Assembly: GCA_913055915.1 (NCBI GenBank)
Contig: CAJXKL010000008.1
Span: 25,501-89,500 of the forward strand
Length of the DNA stretch: 64,000 nt
Direction of reading: 5' to 3'
Source of the DNA: an uncultured Candidatus Nemicrothrix sp.
GTDB taxonomy: Bacteria; Actinomycetota; Acidimicrobiia; Acidimicrobiales; MedAcidi-G1
The translations under genes and the position numbers were made by a program. Each line of letters begins with the position of its first letter. Positions within the stretch are counted from its first letter, which is position 1. The notes under the pieces are model-generated. The model searched no databases and was not told where the DNA came from. It saw nothing but the letters and a program-made list of their open reading frames with translations. Positions 27,308-36,238 of this stretch are shown here, piece after piece.

Positions 27308-29137
27308 TCAGGTCAGGCGTTCGAGTGCTGCTGAAGCCACGCCGGCGGCATCGAGGCCGAACGATGCGAGCAGGTCCTCGGGTCTTCCGTGGGCGTGGTG
27401 CGCTATTGGCACCCCCAGCACGGTGACCCTCGTACCTGGGGAGATGTCGGTAATGGCATCGTAGACGGCGCTTCCGAACCCACCCTCCCTGAAGCCGTCC
27501 TCGATCGTGACCACCAGTTGGTGCCCTGCGGCATTGGAGAGCATCTCGGGGTCGAGAGGGCACACCGCCCGTGGGTCCCAGACCGTTGAGGCGACGCCCT
27601 GGCGTTTCAGTAATACGGCGGCCTCCTCGGCTACCGCAAGCATCTTTCCGGCACCGAGGAGACAGACCCGGGCCTCGGGGTCGCTGCTCACCTGCCTGGC
27701 GTCGAGGCCCCTGCCAACCTGGTTCCATGGGACCTGTGGGGCCGATGTCTTGGGCCACCTGATGGTTACCGGCCCGTCGGTGACCATCAGGGCGTCGTCG
27801 AGCATCTGTTGGAGTTCCTGATAGGACGACGGTGCCAGGATTGTCATGCCGGGGACCTTGGAGAGGAGAACCATGTCGAGGAGGCCGTGGTGTGAGGGTC
27901 CGTCGTCACCTGTGACGCCCGCACGGTCGAGGCAGAACACGACCGGTAGGCCGTAGAGCGAAACGTCTAGGTTGACCTGGTCGATCGCCCTTGTGAGGAA
28001 TGTCGAGTAGATCGCCACGACGGGCCGCAAGCCGCCAAGGGCCATCCCGGCGGCGGCCGTGACGGCGTGCTGCTCAGCGATGCCGACATCGAAGCAGCGG
28101 TCAGGGAAGCGGTCATGGAACGGCAACAGGCCCGTCGAGTCGGGCATCGCTGCGGTGATCGCCACAACCTCGGACCTCGACTCGGCGGCCTTGATGAGCG
28201 ACTCGGTGAAGGCCTCGGTGTAGCTGCCCGGCTTGACCCCGGAGGTGTCGTGCATGTGCTTGATCGGGTCCTGTTCTGCGGGCTCGAAGCCCTGGCCCTT
28301 CTGGGTGAGCACGTGGACGACGACGGGGCCGTCGAACTCGGAGGCGTTGGTGAGGGCTTCTTCAATCTCGGCGATGTCGTGTCCGTCGAAGGGTCCCAGG
28401 TAGTGGACTCCGAGCGCCTCGAAGAATGCGGTCGGTTCAAACATCTCGCGGATGGCCGCCTTGGTGGCGCTGATGCCACGTTCGAGGAGTTCACCGACCC
28501 AGGGGAGTTGTTCGGCCAACTTCTCTAGCTGGCGCTGTCGACGCATGTAGGTGGGGTTGGCCCTGATGTGGATGAGGCTCTCGGAGAGACGACCCACCGT
28601 GGGGGCGTATGAGCGGCCGTTGTCGTTCAACACGACGGTCACCGCCAACTCGCTGTTTCCGAGGTTGTTGAGCCCCTCGAAGGCCATGCCGCCGGTGAGG
28701 GCGCCATCGCCGATCACTGCCACGATTCGCCTTTCATTGCCCGTTACGGCGTGGGCGGCGGCAAGGCCGTGTGCGTAGGCGAGCACGGTCGAGGCATGCG
28801 AGTTCTCGATCCAGTCATGCGGTGATTCGGACCGAGACGGGTAGCCGGACAGGCCGCCGGGCTGACGGAGGTCGGAGAAGTCGTCGAGCCGACCGGTGAG
28901 CATCTTGTGGACGTACGCCTGATGCCCGACATCCCACAGGATGATGTCGTCGGGGCTGTCGAATACCCTGTGCAGGGCCATGGTGAGTTCCACGACACCC
29001 AGGTTGGATCCGAGGTGGCCACCGGTGCGGCCAACGGCCTCGACCACCCTGGTGCGGATCTCACCGGCCAACTGTGCCAACTGCTCGCTGTTCAGGTTGC
29101 GGAGATCGCGGGGAGACTGGATCGAGTCGAGAAGCAC
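27308..29137 (-). CDS. dxs: 1-deoxy-D-xylulose-5-phosphate synthase
   Basis: 609 residues. It condenses pyruvate and glyceraldehyde-3-phosphate with TPP, the first step of the MEP isoprenoid pathway. The TPP motif begins VIGDGALTGGMAFEGLNNLG and ends NDNGRSYAP. HLGSNLGVVELTMALH and the DVGIAEQHAVTAAAGMALGG Glu motif of the Pyr domain are present. I start at GTG 29137 (VLLDSIQSP), because the extra 31 codons upstream are low-complexity and unlike the family. The product feeds undecaprenyl phosphate, which uppP at 32.5 kb recycles. Confidence 0.95.
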   Translation of the reverse strand: MLLDSIQSPRDLRNLNSEQLAQLAGEIRTRVVEAVGRTGGHLGSNLGVVELTMALHRVFDSPDDIILWDVGHQAYVHKMLTGRLDDFSDLRQPGGLSGYPSRSESPHDWIENSHASTVLAYAHGLAAAHAVTGNERRIVAVIGDGALTGGMAFEGLNNLGNSELAVTVVLNDNGRSYAPTVGRLSESLIHIRANPTYMRRQRQLEKLAEQLPWVGELLERGISATKAAIREMFEPTAFFEALGVHYLGPFDGHDIAEIEEALTNASEFDGPVVVHVLTQKGQGFEPAEQDPIKHMHDTSGVKPGSYTEAFTESLIKAAESRSEVVAITAAMPDSTGLLPFHDRFPDRCFDVGIAEQHAVTAAAGMALGGLRPVVAIYSTFLTRAIDQVNLDVSLYGLPVVFCLDRAGVTGDDGPSHHGLLDMVLLSKVPGMTILAPSSYQELQQMLDDALMVTDGPVTIRWPKTSAPQVPWNQVGRGLDARQVSSDPEARVCLLGAGKMLAVAEEAAVLLKRQGVASTVWDPRAVCPLDPEMLSNAAGHQLVVTIEDGFREGGFGSAVYDAITDISPGTRVTVLGVPIAHHAHGRPEDLLASFGLDAAGVASAALERLT

Positions 29138-29231
29138 GTGCCGTCCTGGGATTGGGTCTGGTTGCTGGGTGGGCCTCTCAACGGTATCTGTCCGGTGACC
29201 GGTTCGGCGTGGCGGCAGGCCGGGCCGCACC

Positions 29232-29630
29232 TCAGTCGATACGGGCGAGGAACGGTCCGGATTCCACCACCACCCTCGTTATCGAGGCGGAGGCGATTTC
29301 CCGGTCGTCGCACGTTGCGCTTGCCGAGAACGTGAGACGTCTCCCGTCGACCAGTTCCAGCAGGGCGTCGGCGGACACGAGGCGGCCGATCCGGGTGGGA
29401 GCCAGGTGGTCGATATGGACACGCATGCCCACCGACGTCTCACCTGGTTCAAGGTGTCCGGCGAGGGCTTTGACGGTGGCTTCCTCCAGGAGGGCGACGA
29501 GGCGCGGGGTTGCCAGGACGGGCACATCGCCGGAACCCATGGCGACAGCCGTGTCCAGGTCGGAGACGGTCAGGGAGGCGCTGCCGCGCAACCCCGGCAT
29601 AAGAGGCACACGGGTACCATACGCATCCAT
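29232..29630 (-). CDS. Hotdog-fold thioesterase (FlK-like)
   Basis: 132 residues of hotdog type, resembling the fluoroacetyl-CoA thioesterase group: VLATPRLVALLEEATVKALA followed by ETSVGMRVHIDHLAPTRIG, the usual helix and strands. The conserved Glu (EEAT) and His (HIDH) are plausible catalytic residues. It probably hydrolyses a small acyl-CoA. It lies upstream of dxs on the same strand with 94 bases between. The start could be ATG 29630 or the internal ATG ten codons later. Confidence 0.72.
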   Translation of the reverse strand: MDAYGTRVPLMPGLRGSASLTVSDLDTAVAMGSGDVPVLATPRLVALLEEATVKALAGHLEPGETSVGMRVHIDHLAPTRIGRLVSADALLELVDGRRLTFSASATCDDREIASASITRVVVESGPFLARID

Positions 29631-29712
29631 CCGGGCCGGAGCCCACAGCGAGGTCCGGCGGGTTGGTCGTCAGGCAGGTAGGTGAACTGCAGTGGAACAC
29701 GGGGAGCACGAC

Positions 29713-31134
29713 ATGCACGTAGACAACGACGCAGCGCCCCTGATGCTCGCACCCGATGTCCTGGCTGAAACCCTCACCTCGGCCATGGGCACCGGGGCCG
29801 AGTTCGCCGAGGTGTTCGTCGAGGACCGCCGCAGCATCTCGGCCCTGTTCGACGATGGCCGCGTCGAGGAACTGACGAGTGGCCGCGACCGTGGCGCGGG
29901 TCTGAGGGTGGTCGCCGGTGACACCACCGGGTTCGCCCACACCGCAGACCTCAGCCCGTTGGGCCTCAGGTCAGCCGCCGAGGCAGCGGCAGCGGCGGCG
30001 AGGGGCGGTGGCGGTGGCGTACGCCAGGTCAGCCTCGACCAGCACACGGGCCCCGCCCCTGGTCCTGTCGGGATCATGCCGGGCGATGTACCGAAGGCCC
30101 GCAAGGTCGCCCTCCTTGAACGGGCCGATGCCGCCGCCAGGGGTAGTGACGGTGCGATCACCCAGGTGGCGGTCAGGTATGCCGACAGCCACCGCAGGAT
30201 CCAGGTGGCCAACAGTGACGGCCTCTTGACCGGTGACCGGCAGGTTCGAACCCTGTTCTCGGTGTTCTGTGTCGCCAGCGGCGACATGGGTATGCAGACC
30301 GGCCGAGAGTCAGTCGGACACACCCTGGGTTTCGAGGTCTTCGACGAGGTCGACGTCGAGGACCTGGCGCGCCGTGCGGCAGGGCGGGCGCTGCTGAAGC
30401 TCGAGGCGGTTCCGGCCCCCAGCGGAGAGATGCCCGTGGTGATCGGCCCCGGTGGCGGCGGGGTTCTCTTCCACGAGGCCTGCGGCCATGGCCTTGAGGC
30501 GGATCTGGTTGCCAAGTCGGCTTCGGTATTCGCCGGGAGGCGCGGTGAGGTTGTAGCAGCCCCGATAGTCACCCTTGTCGACGACGGAACCATGCCGGGA
30601 GAGTGGGGCCGCTGCGCCATCGACGACGAGGGAAGGCCCGCTCAGCGAAACGTGCTGATCGACGAAGGGGTGCTCACCGACTACATGTGGGACCACCTCC
30701 GGGCCTGCAGGGAGGGCCGTGCCAGTTCCGGCAACGGTCGACGCCAGGGCTACCGCCACCTGCCGATGGTCCGTATGACCAACACCTATCTCGGTGTCGG
30801 CGACGCCGATCCCGACGAGATCATCGCCGACACCGCGCACGGTGTCTATGTGGCCCAGCTGGGCGGCGGACAGGTCAACACCGCAACCGGCGACTTCGTG
30901 TTTGGCATGACCGAGGCCTACATGATCGAAGATGGTCGCCTCACTAACCCGATCCGTGATGGAAACCTCATCGGCAACGGGCCCCAGACCCTTCTTGACA
31001 TCGATGTCATCGCCGGCGACTTCGCCATGGGCTCGCCTGGAACCTGCGGCAAGGACGGCCAGGGGGTTCCGGTGGGCGACGGTACCCCGACCCTGCGTGT
31101 GGCGAGGCTCACCGTCGGCGGAACGGCGGCCTGA
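29713..31134 (+). CDS. tldD: TldD-family metalloprotease subunit
   Basis: 473 residues. The zinc-site region reads LFHEACGHGLEADLVAKSAS with the HExxxH motif (HEACGH), and the remaining TldD features (DDEGRPAQRNVLIDEGVLTDYM, GGGQVNTATGDFVFGMTEAY) are intact. TldD and TldE form a heterodimer that degrades unfolded peptides and processes some ribosomal peptides. ATG 29713 is chosen since GGGGAG at 29701-29706 precedes it by six bases; a GTG at 29692 is possible. The TldE partner follows 13 bases downstream. Confidence 0.92.
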   Translation: MHVDNDAAPLMLAPDVLAETLTSAMGTGAEFAEVFVEDRRSISALFDDGRVEELTSGRDRGAGLRVVAGDTTGFAHTADLSPLGLRSAAEAAAAAARGGGGGVRQVSLDQHTGPAPGPVGIMPGDVPKARKVALLERADAAARGSDGAITQVAVRYADSHRRIQVANSDGLLTGDRQVRTLFSVFCVASGDMGMQTGRESVGHTLGFEVFDEVDVEDLARRAAGRALLKLEAVPAPSGEMPVVIGPGGGGVLFHEACGHGLEADLVAKSASVFAGRRGEVVAAPIVTLVDDGTMPGEWGRCAIDDEGRPAQRNVLIDEGVLTDYMWDHLRACREGRASSGNGRRQGYRHLPMVRMTNTYLGVGDADPDEIIADTAHGVYVAQLGGGQVNTATGDFVFGMTEAYMIEDGRLTNPIRDGNLIGNGPQTLLDIDVIAGDFAMGSPGTCGKDGQGVPVGDGTPTLRVARLTVGGTAA

Positions 31135-31147
31135 GGTGGGCGACCTG

Positions 31148-32476
31148 ATGGACCTGGCCGAGAGGGTGGTTGGCCTCGCCGTGGCCGGCGAACAACTCGA
31201 GGTGGTTGTCGTCCATGAGCGTGAGACCGAGGCCCGTGCCTACGAGGGCGAGGTCGAGTCCCTGACCGTGGCCGAGTCACGCGGGGTGGGTGTCAGAGTG
31301 GTTTCCGGCAACCGGCAGGGCTTCGCCTACACCGGCACCCTGGACAGGGACGCTGTCGATGAGGCACTTGCCGAGGCACGCGACAACATGTCCTTCGCCA
31401 CTCCAGATGAGCACTGCGGGGTGGCTGAGCCCGATGGGGTCGATGCAGCCGACCTGGACCTCTACAGGGTGTCTCTCGCCGACCACCCGACCGATGAAAA
31501 GGTGGCCATGGCGCTCGAACTCGAGAGGTTGACGCTGTCTGTCGATGATCGGATTACCGGGATTGAGTCGGCCGAGTACTCGGATTCAATTTCAGAGAAG
31601 GCGGTGGCCACGACGACGGGTATTCGTGCCGCCAGCAGGGAGACGGGCTGTTTCCTCTCGGCCTACGCGCTGGCTGGACAGGACGGCGAGACCCAGACCG
31701 GCTTCGGCTTCTCGCTCGGACGTGAACCCGGTGACCTGGACATCGAGATCGCGGCCCGGGAGGCAGCCGAACGCGCCACCCGGATGCTCGGTTCGGTCAA
31801 GCCACCGTCGGGTCGTCTGACGGTGGTCCTGGACCCGTGGGTGAGTGCGCAGTTTCTGGGGATCGTGGGTGGGACCCTGAGCGGCGAGATGGTGCAGAAG
31901 GGTCGGTCGCTGTTCGCTGACCGGCTCGGCGACGACGTGGCTGCACCAGGGGTGACCCTCATCGATGATCCGACAGATGTCTGCGCATTCACGGCTTCGG
32001 CCACTGACGGCGAGGGGCTGGCCACCCGCAGGAACGTCCTGATCGCCGGCGGCCGTCTCGACCGGTTCGTCCACAACAGCCAGACCGCACGTCGGGCCGG
32101 CACCGTCTCAACCGGTTCAGCGGTACGGGGCTATTCGTCCACGCCGGGGGCTGGTGTGAGGGCGGTGTCGGTTGTTCCAGGTGCGCTCAGCCAGGCCGAC
32201 CTTGTGGCAGGTATCGATGACGGAATCCTCATACAGGGCGTCAGCGGGCTGCACTCAGGGGTCAATCCGGTCAGCGGAGACTTCTCCACGGGCGCCGAGG
32301 GAATCCGTATCAGGGGAGGCGAGATGGCCGAGCCGGTTCGCGAGTTCACGATTGCCTCGACGATCCAGCGAATGCTGCTCGACATCGAAGCCATTGGCTG
32401 TGACCTCCAGTGGTTGCCGATGAAGGCTGCCGGCGTAACCCTCGTAATCGGCGAACTCACCATCTCGGGGACCTGA
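31148..32476 (+). CDS. tldE: TldE/PmbA-family protein, partner of TldD
   Basis: 442 residues of the TldE/PmbA type. Characteristic are ESRGVGVRVVSGNRQGFAYTG near the N-terminus and SGLHSGVNPVSGDFSTGAEG near the C-terminus. The HExxxH of TldD is absent, as expected for the non-catalytic partner. ATG 31148 has GAGGTGGG overlapping the tldD stop; GTG 31136 is an alternative. Close spacing to tldD indicates one transcript and a heterodimeric product. No ribosomal-peptide cluster is visible here to name a substrate. Confidence 0.9.
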   Translation: MDLAERVVGLAVAGEQLEVVVVHERETEARAYEGEVESLTVAESRGVGVRVVSGNRQGFAYTGTLDRDAVDEALAEARDNMSFATPDEHCGVAEPDGVDAADLDLYRVSLADHPTDEKVAMALELERLTLSVDDRITGIESAEYSDSISEKAVATTTGIRAASRETGCFLSAYALAGQDGETQTGFGFSLGREPGDLDIEIAAREAAERATRMLGSVKPPSGRLTVVLDPWVSAQFLGIVGGTLSGEMVQKGRSLFADRLGDDVAAPGVTLIDDPTDVCAFTASATDGEGLATRRNVLIAGGRLDRFVHNSQTARRAGTVSTGSAVRGYSSTPGAGVRAVSVVPGALSQADLVAGIDDGILIQGVSGLHSGVNPVSGDFSTGAEGIRIRGGEMAEPVREFTIASTIQRMLLDIEAIGCDLQWLPMKAAGVTLVIGELTISGT

Positions 32477-32486
32477 GCATCCGGTC

Positions 32487-33308
32487 GTGTCGGTCCTGCA
32501 TGCGATCATCCTGGGCCTGGTTCAGGGGCTGACCGAGTTCCTGCCGGTCTCCTCCAGCGGCCATCTGGCTTTGGTGCCATGGTTGTTCGGATGGGACCAC
32601 TTCGGGGGTGACGACACCCTCGAGAACGCCTTCGATGTGGCCCTCCACCTGGGAACCCTGGTTGGATCGGCTGCGTACCTGCGTTCCGACGTGGCCCGCT
32701 ACGGATCTGCCGGCCTGGGTTGGCTGAAGGTCCGTGGGCCCCTGACCGGCGATGCGCGGGTCGCATGGCTGTTGGTCGCCACAGCGGTGCCAACCGGCAT
32801 GTTGGGCATCGCCGTGCTGGCCGTCACAGACGACCTCGGTGACCGGACATGGCTTGTCGCAGTGAGTCTGATCGTGTTTGGGCTGGCCCTCTACCTGGCC
32901 GACCGTCGACCTTCCGGTCGTGGTGTCGACGACCTGCGTCTACGCGACGCCCTGGTGCTGGGCACGGCTCAGGGTCTGGCATTCCAGCCTGGTGTGTCCC
33001 GCTCCGGGGTGACCCTCACCGTGGCACGGGGGCTGGGGTTGGATCGTGGGGACGCAACGAGGCTCGTGTTCCTGATGAGCCTTCCAGTGATCGCCGGAGC
33101 CGGCCTTGTCAAGGTACCCGACTTGGTCGTTCCGACAGGGTGGTGGGGAGCCTTCGCATGGGGAACCCTCGCTGCCGCCGCCAGCGGGTGGTTCGCCGTC
33201 CACTGGATGCTGCGCCTGGTTGCCCGTACCGGCTTTGGTGGCTTCGCCGTGTACCGGGTGGTGGTCGGGGCCAGCGTGTTGGTGCTGCTGGCCTCGTCGT
33301 TCCGCTGA
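32487..33308 (+). CDS. uppP: Undecaprenyl-diphosphatase UppP (BacA)
   Basis: A 273-residue membrane enzyme that dephosphorylates undecaprenyl pyrophosphate, recycling the carrier for peptidoglycan. Two BacA signature regions are clear: LGLVQGLTEFLPVSSSGHLAL at the N-terminus and GTAQGLAFQPGVSRSGVTLTVARG, with the catalytic Glu, Ser and Arg. About eight membrane helices. GTG 32487 lies ten bases after tldE, so co-transcription is likely. It converges on the frameshifted gene at 33318. Confidence 0.95.
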   Translation: MSVLHAIILGLVQGLTEFLPVSSSGHLALVPWLFGWDHFGGDDTLENAFDVALHLGTLVGSAAYLRSDVARYGSAGLGWLKVRGPLTGDARVAWLLVATAVPTGMLGIAVLAVTDDLGDRTWLVAVSLIVFGLALYLADRRPSGRGVDDLRLRDALVLGTAQGLAFQPGVSRSGVTLTVARGLGLDRGDATRLVFLMSLPVIAGAGLVKVPDLVVPTGWWGAFAWGTLAAAASGWFAVHWMLRLVARTGFGGFAVYRVVVGASVLVLLASSFR

Positions 33309-33321
33309 CCCGGTGGGTCAG
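33305..33321. terminator. Hairpin between convergent uppP and SAF-like gene
   Basis: CTGACCC GGT GGGTCAG is a perfect seven-base-pair inverted repeat covering both stop codons. It has no T run, but it sits exactly where two convergent transcripts must end and could serve both strands. Confidence 0.5.
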
Positions 33322-33736
33322 CCGGGCAGCAGTGCCAGTGCCACATCACCCCAGCGGCGTGTAGCGGTGAGCTCGGCCACCCCCTCGACGGGCACGGCGA
33401 CGGTGACGCCGTCCTTTTCGATGTCAAGCACTCGGGCCTCGGTAATCAGGAGGCGGCCGTCGGGCGAGTAGTCGTCGACGGCTATCAGGTCGACCCGGTC
33501 GCCAACCGACAGAGGCAACGAGTCGGAGCCGCGGTCAAGTGCCACCCCGCGCTCACCCTCGACTAGCGATCCGGCGGGGGTGCAGCAGGCACCTCGGCGG
33601 GGGCGGGGCAGGCTTCGGGTCCGGCTGCGGACTGGATCGTGATGCCGGCAAGGGCGGCGAGGGCTGCTGCTCCGGACCACCATGCCAACCTGTGGTGAGC
33701 GGCCCAGTGTCTGAGGCGGGCGAGCAGGTACCCCAT
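33318..33736 (-). pseudogene. SAF/CpaB-like small membrane protein split by a frameshift
   Basis: Reading starts well: ATG 33736 has GGGAGGAA just upstream, then MGYLLARLRHWAAHHRLAWW, a membrane helix (SGAAALAALAGITIQSAAG) and a Pro-rich linker, and stops at TAG 33563-33565 after 57 codons. The neighbouring frame then continues GSLVEGERGVALDRGSDS, LPLSVGDRVDLIAV and onward to the stop at 33318. That segment resembles the SAF/RcpC part of Flp-pilus CpaB-like proteins. Adding one base to the five-G run at 33576-33580 would fuse both into one protein of about 138 residues. A sequencing error, a true pseudogene or recoding are possible. Confidence 0.65.
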
Positions 33737-33803
33737 GGTTCCTCCCTGAGTGGGGTTTCCGTGGGGGATGTAGTGGGCGAGGTGGGCCGGCTCTGGGACC
33801 TGA

Positions 33804-34196
33804 CTAGGTGGCCGGCGTGGCTTTCTTGTCCTTGGAGCCTTTGTCCTTGGAGCCTTTGTCCTTGGAGCCCTTGGTGGTGGAGCTGTCCTTTGAGCCGTTG
33901 GAACTGGACGGGGTGTCCTTCGCCGAGGAGCCTCCTGTTCCGGAGTCGGACGACGTGGTCATCTTCTCAGGCTTGTTCTCGGACTTCTGTTCGGACTTCC
34001 TGCCTGCGGCGCTCGAGCCGTGGTCGTTCTTGTAGAAGCCGTCACCCTTGAAGGAGATACCGACGCTGGCAAACACCTTGCGGACCGCGCCGGTACAGCC
34101 CTCGGTGGGGCAGGTGGTGACGGGGTCGTCGCTGAAGGCCTGACGTACCTCAAACTCGTTGGCGCAGCCAGGGCAGCGATACTGGTAGGTGGGCAT
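33804..34196 (-). CDS. FmdB-family zinc-ribbon protein with low-complexity tail
   Basis: 130 residues. The N-terminal zinc ribbon is typical of the FmdB/regulatory-protein family: MPTYQYRCPGCANEFEVRQAF, then CPTEGCTG, with four Cys for zinc, and ASVGISFKGDGFYKNDHG. Residues from about 62 on are a Lys/Ser/Asp-rich, probably disordered tail containing GSKDK three times. Function of the family is uncertain; many members are small nucleic-acid- or protein-binding factors. It is the only gene between plsY (divergent) and the frameshifted SAF-like gene. Confidence 0.85.
   Translation of the reverse strand: MPTYQYRCPGCANEFEVRQAFSDDPVTTCPTEGCTGAVRKVFASVGISFKGDGFYKNDHGSSAAGRKSEQKSENKPEKMTTSSDSGTGGSSAKDTPSSSNGSKDSSTTKGSKDKGSKDKGSKDKKATPAT
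33826..33870. repeat. Three tandem 15-nt repeats inside the FmdB-like gene
   Basis: TTGTCCTTGGAGCCT occurs three times in a row, with one T-to-C change in the last copy. It encodes GSKDK in the disordered tail. Copy number could vary by replication slippage without frameshift. Confidence 0.85.
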
Positions 34197-34328
34197 GGCA
34201 GAAGGGCTCGTTGAGTGTTCAGGTGATCGTCGGGAAGACGGAGAGGAAGCCTACCGGGGTATCGGCCCTCGTTGGATGTGCAAGCATTCACTGGAATCCG
34301 CATGAACGGTTCTCGGAGGGGTGATGCT

Positions 34329-34925
34329 GTGGGGGTGATCGTTGTCGACGTGGCCCTGGTTGTCGGTGCCTACATGCTCGGAATGCTGCCCTCGGCCCAC
34401 TACGTGGCCGGACGCAAGGGCCTCGATCCGACCCGTGAGGGCTCAGGCAACCCGGGTGCGACCAATGTCTTCAGGGTGGCCGGGAGGCGAGCCGGCATCA
34501 TTGTGTTCGCCTTGGACATCGGTAAGGGTGCGGTTGCCACCGGGGTGGGCCTGGCCGTGGGTGGAAGACCCCTGGCTGCGGTGTGCTGGGCTGCAGCGGT
34601 TGTAGGCCATGTTGTGCCCGTGAGCCGGCGGTTCCGGGGGGGCAAGGGGGTGGCCACTGCTGGTGGCGGAGTGTGTGTGTTGTTCGGATTCTTGACCATC
34701 ATCGGAACGGCGATCTTCCTCCTGATGGCGAGGCTCACCGGCAAGGTGTCGCTGGCCTCGCTCTCGATGGCCGTGTCGATGGCCTGCCTGATCCTCCTGA
34801 GTGGCGTCCCCATTCTGGAAGCCATCGTGGTGGTCTGCCTCACCGTCCTGTTGATCGTGCGACACCAGGCCAACATCAGGCGCCTACTCACAGGTAACGA
34901 AAGGTCATGGAAGCCGGGTTCATGA
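34329..34925 (+). CDS. plsY: Acyl-phosphate glycerol-3-phosphate acyltransferase PlsY
   Basis: A 198-residue membrane enzyme that transfers acyl groups from acyl-phosphate to glycerol-3-phosphate, the first committed step of phospholipid synthesis. The three PlsY loops are present: GMLPSAHYVAGRKGLDPTREGSGNPGATNV, VVPVSRRFRGGKGVATAGG and VSLASL. About five membrane helices. I prefer GTG 34329 because GGAGGGG at 34315-34321 precedes it by seven bases; the ATG at 34302 lacks such a site. It is followed by moeA 64 bases downstream. Confidence 0.9.
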   Translation: MGVIVVDVALVVGAYMLGMLPSAHYVAGRKGLDPTREGSGNPGATNVFRVAGRRAGIIVFALDIGKGAVATGVGLAVGGRPLAAVCWAAAVVGHVVPVSRRFRGGKGVATAGGGVCVLFGFLTIIGTAIFLLMARLTGKVSLASLSMAVSMACLILLSGVPILEAIVVVCLTVLLIVRHQANIRRLLTGNERSWKPGS

Positions 34926-34989
34926 CAGGTCGTGCCGTTGACCTACGGGTTGGGGATTGTGGCCTGAGACCCGTGGGTATCCTCTCCCG

Positions 34990-36183
34990 GTGATTCCCCT
35001 CGAGGAAGCCCGGGCGTACGTGCTTGACCGGTGCCCTGCGCCGGTGGCCGGGGTCGTCGACCTCCGAGGGGCACTGGGTCTGGTCCTTTCGGGGCCAGTG
35101 GGCGCCGTGGAGGCAGTGCCACCGTTCGACAACACTGCAATGGACGGATTTGCCGTGAGGGCTGCCGACACGGCTGGAGCGCCCGTCGGCCTCTTCATTG
35201 TCGGCACGCTGGCTGCCGGGTCGGTGTCAGACCGGGAGGTCGGTGTCGGTGAGGCGATGCGCATCATGACCGGCGCCCCGATGCCTCCCGGTGCAGATGC
35301 GGTGGTGATGGTCGAACGCACCTCGGCCTCGGCCGACGACACCATTGTGACGGTCGAGATAGAGGTTCCCGTCGGCAACCATGTTCGCTGTGCCGGTGAG
35401 GACCTGCGATCTGGTCAGGAGGTGTTTGCCGCTGGCACCGTCCTTGGGCCGGCCCACATCGGTGTGCTGGCCAGTATCGGCTGTCGCAGCGTCGCCGTGT
35501 ACAGGCACCTCCGGGTGGGGGTCCTCTCCACCGGCGACGAGTTGGTGACCGGCACGCCGGGTCCGGGGCAGATTCGTGACAGCAACCGCGATGCCCTGCT
35601 GGCCCTCCTTGAGGATTCCGGTATCACGGGTGTGGACCTCGGCCTGGTGGCCGACGATGAGCGAGAGATCGAACAGGCCATATTGGCCGGTGCGGCCGAC
35701 TGCGACGCCGTCATCACCTCCGGCGGGGTGAGCATGGGTGACTTCGACTACGTGAAGGTGGTCCTGAATCGGATCGGCGACATGCGCTGGATGCAGGTGG
35801 CGATAAGGCCGGCCAAGCCGTTGGCGTTCGGCCTGGTCGACGGAACGCCGGTATTCGGGTTGCCGGGGAACCCTGTCTCGTCCATGGTCTCCTTCGAGTT
35901 GTTTGCCAGGCCGGCGCTGTTGTCGATGCTCGGGAATACCCGGTTGGACAGGTTACGTGTAACGGCGGTCAGCGATGGCGGGTTGGGTCGCCACCCGGAC
36001 GGAAAGGTTCACTTTGCCAGGGTGATGGTTGGCTATGAGAACGGCCGGTTCAGGGTGTCGACGGCTGGTGGGCAGCACTCCCACCAACTCTCGGCGATGG
36101 CTGCGGCCGATGGCCTGGCCGTCATTCCCGATGGCGACGGGATTCCCGACGGTGGCGAGGTCGAGGTCCTACTGCTGCGTTGA
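34990..36183 (+). CDS. moeA: Molybdopterin molybdenumtransferase MoeA
   Basis: 397 residues. MoeA inserts molybdate into adenylylated molybdopterin. Hallmarks are VPPFDNTAMDGFAVRA, MTGAPMPPGADAVVMVE, the RVGVLSTGDELV and ITSGGVSMGDFDYVK region, and GLPGNPVSSMVSFELFARP. Start is GTG 34990; no ribosome binding site is visible, and TATCCT seven bases upstream suggests a leaderless transcript. It begins a moeA-moaA-moaC series on the plus strand. Confidence 0.94.
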   Translation: MIPLEEARAYVLDRCPAPVAGVVDLRGALGLVLSGPVGAVEAVPPFDNTAMDGFAVRAADTAGAPVGLFIVGTLAAGSVSDREVGVGEAMRIMTGAPMPPGADAVVMVERTSASADDTIVTVEIEVPVGNHVRCAGEDLRSGQEVFAAGTVLGPAHIGVLASIGCRSVAVYRHLRVGVLSTGDELVTGTPGPGQIRDSNRDALLALLEDSGITGVDLGLVADDEREIEQAILAGAADCDAVITSGGVSMGDFDYVKVVLNRIGDMRWMQVAIRPAKPLAFGLVDGTPVFGLPGNPVSSMVSFELFARPALLSMLGNTRLDRLRVTAVSDGGLGRHPDGKVHFARVMVGYENGRFRVSTAGGQHSHQLSAMAAADGLAVIPDGDGIPDGGEVEVLLLR

Positions 36184-36238
36184 GCCACGGGCCGTTCCGA
36201 TGTCCCACATTTCTGGGTCCGGCCCTACGCTGTGGCAT

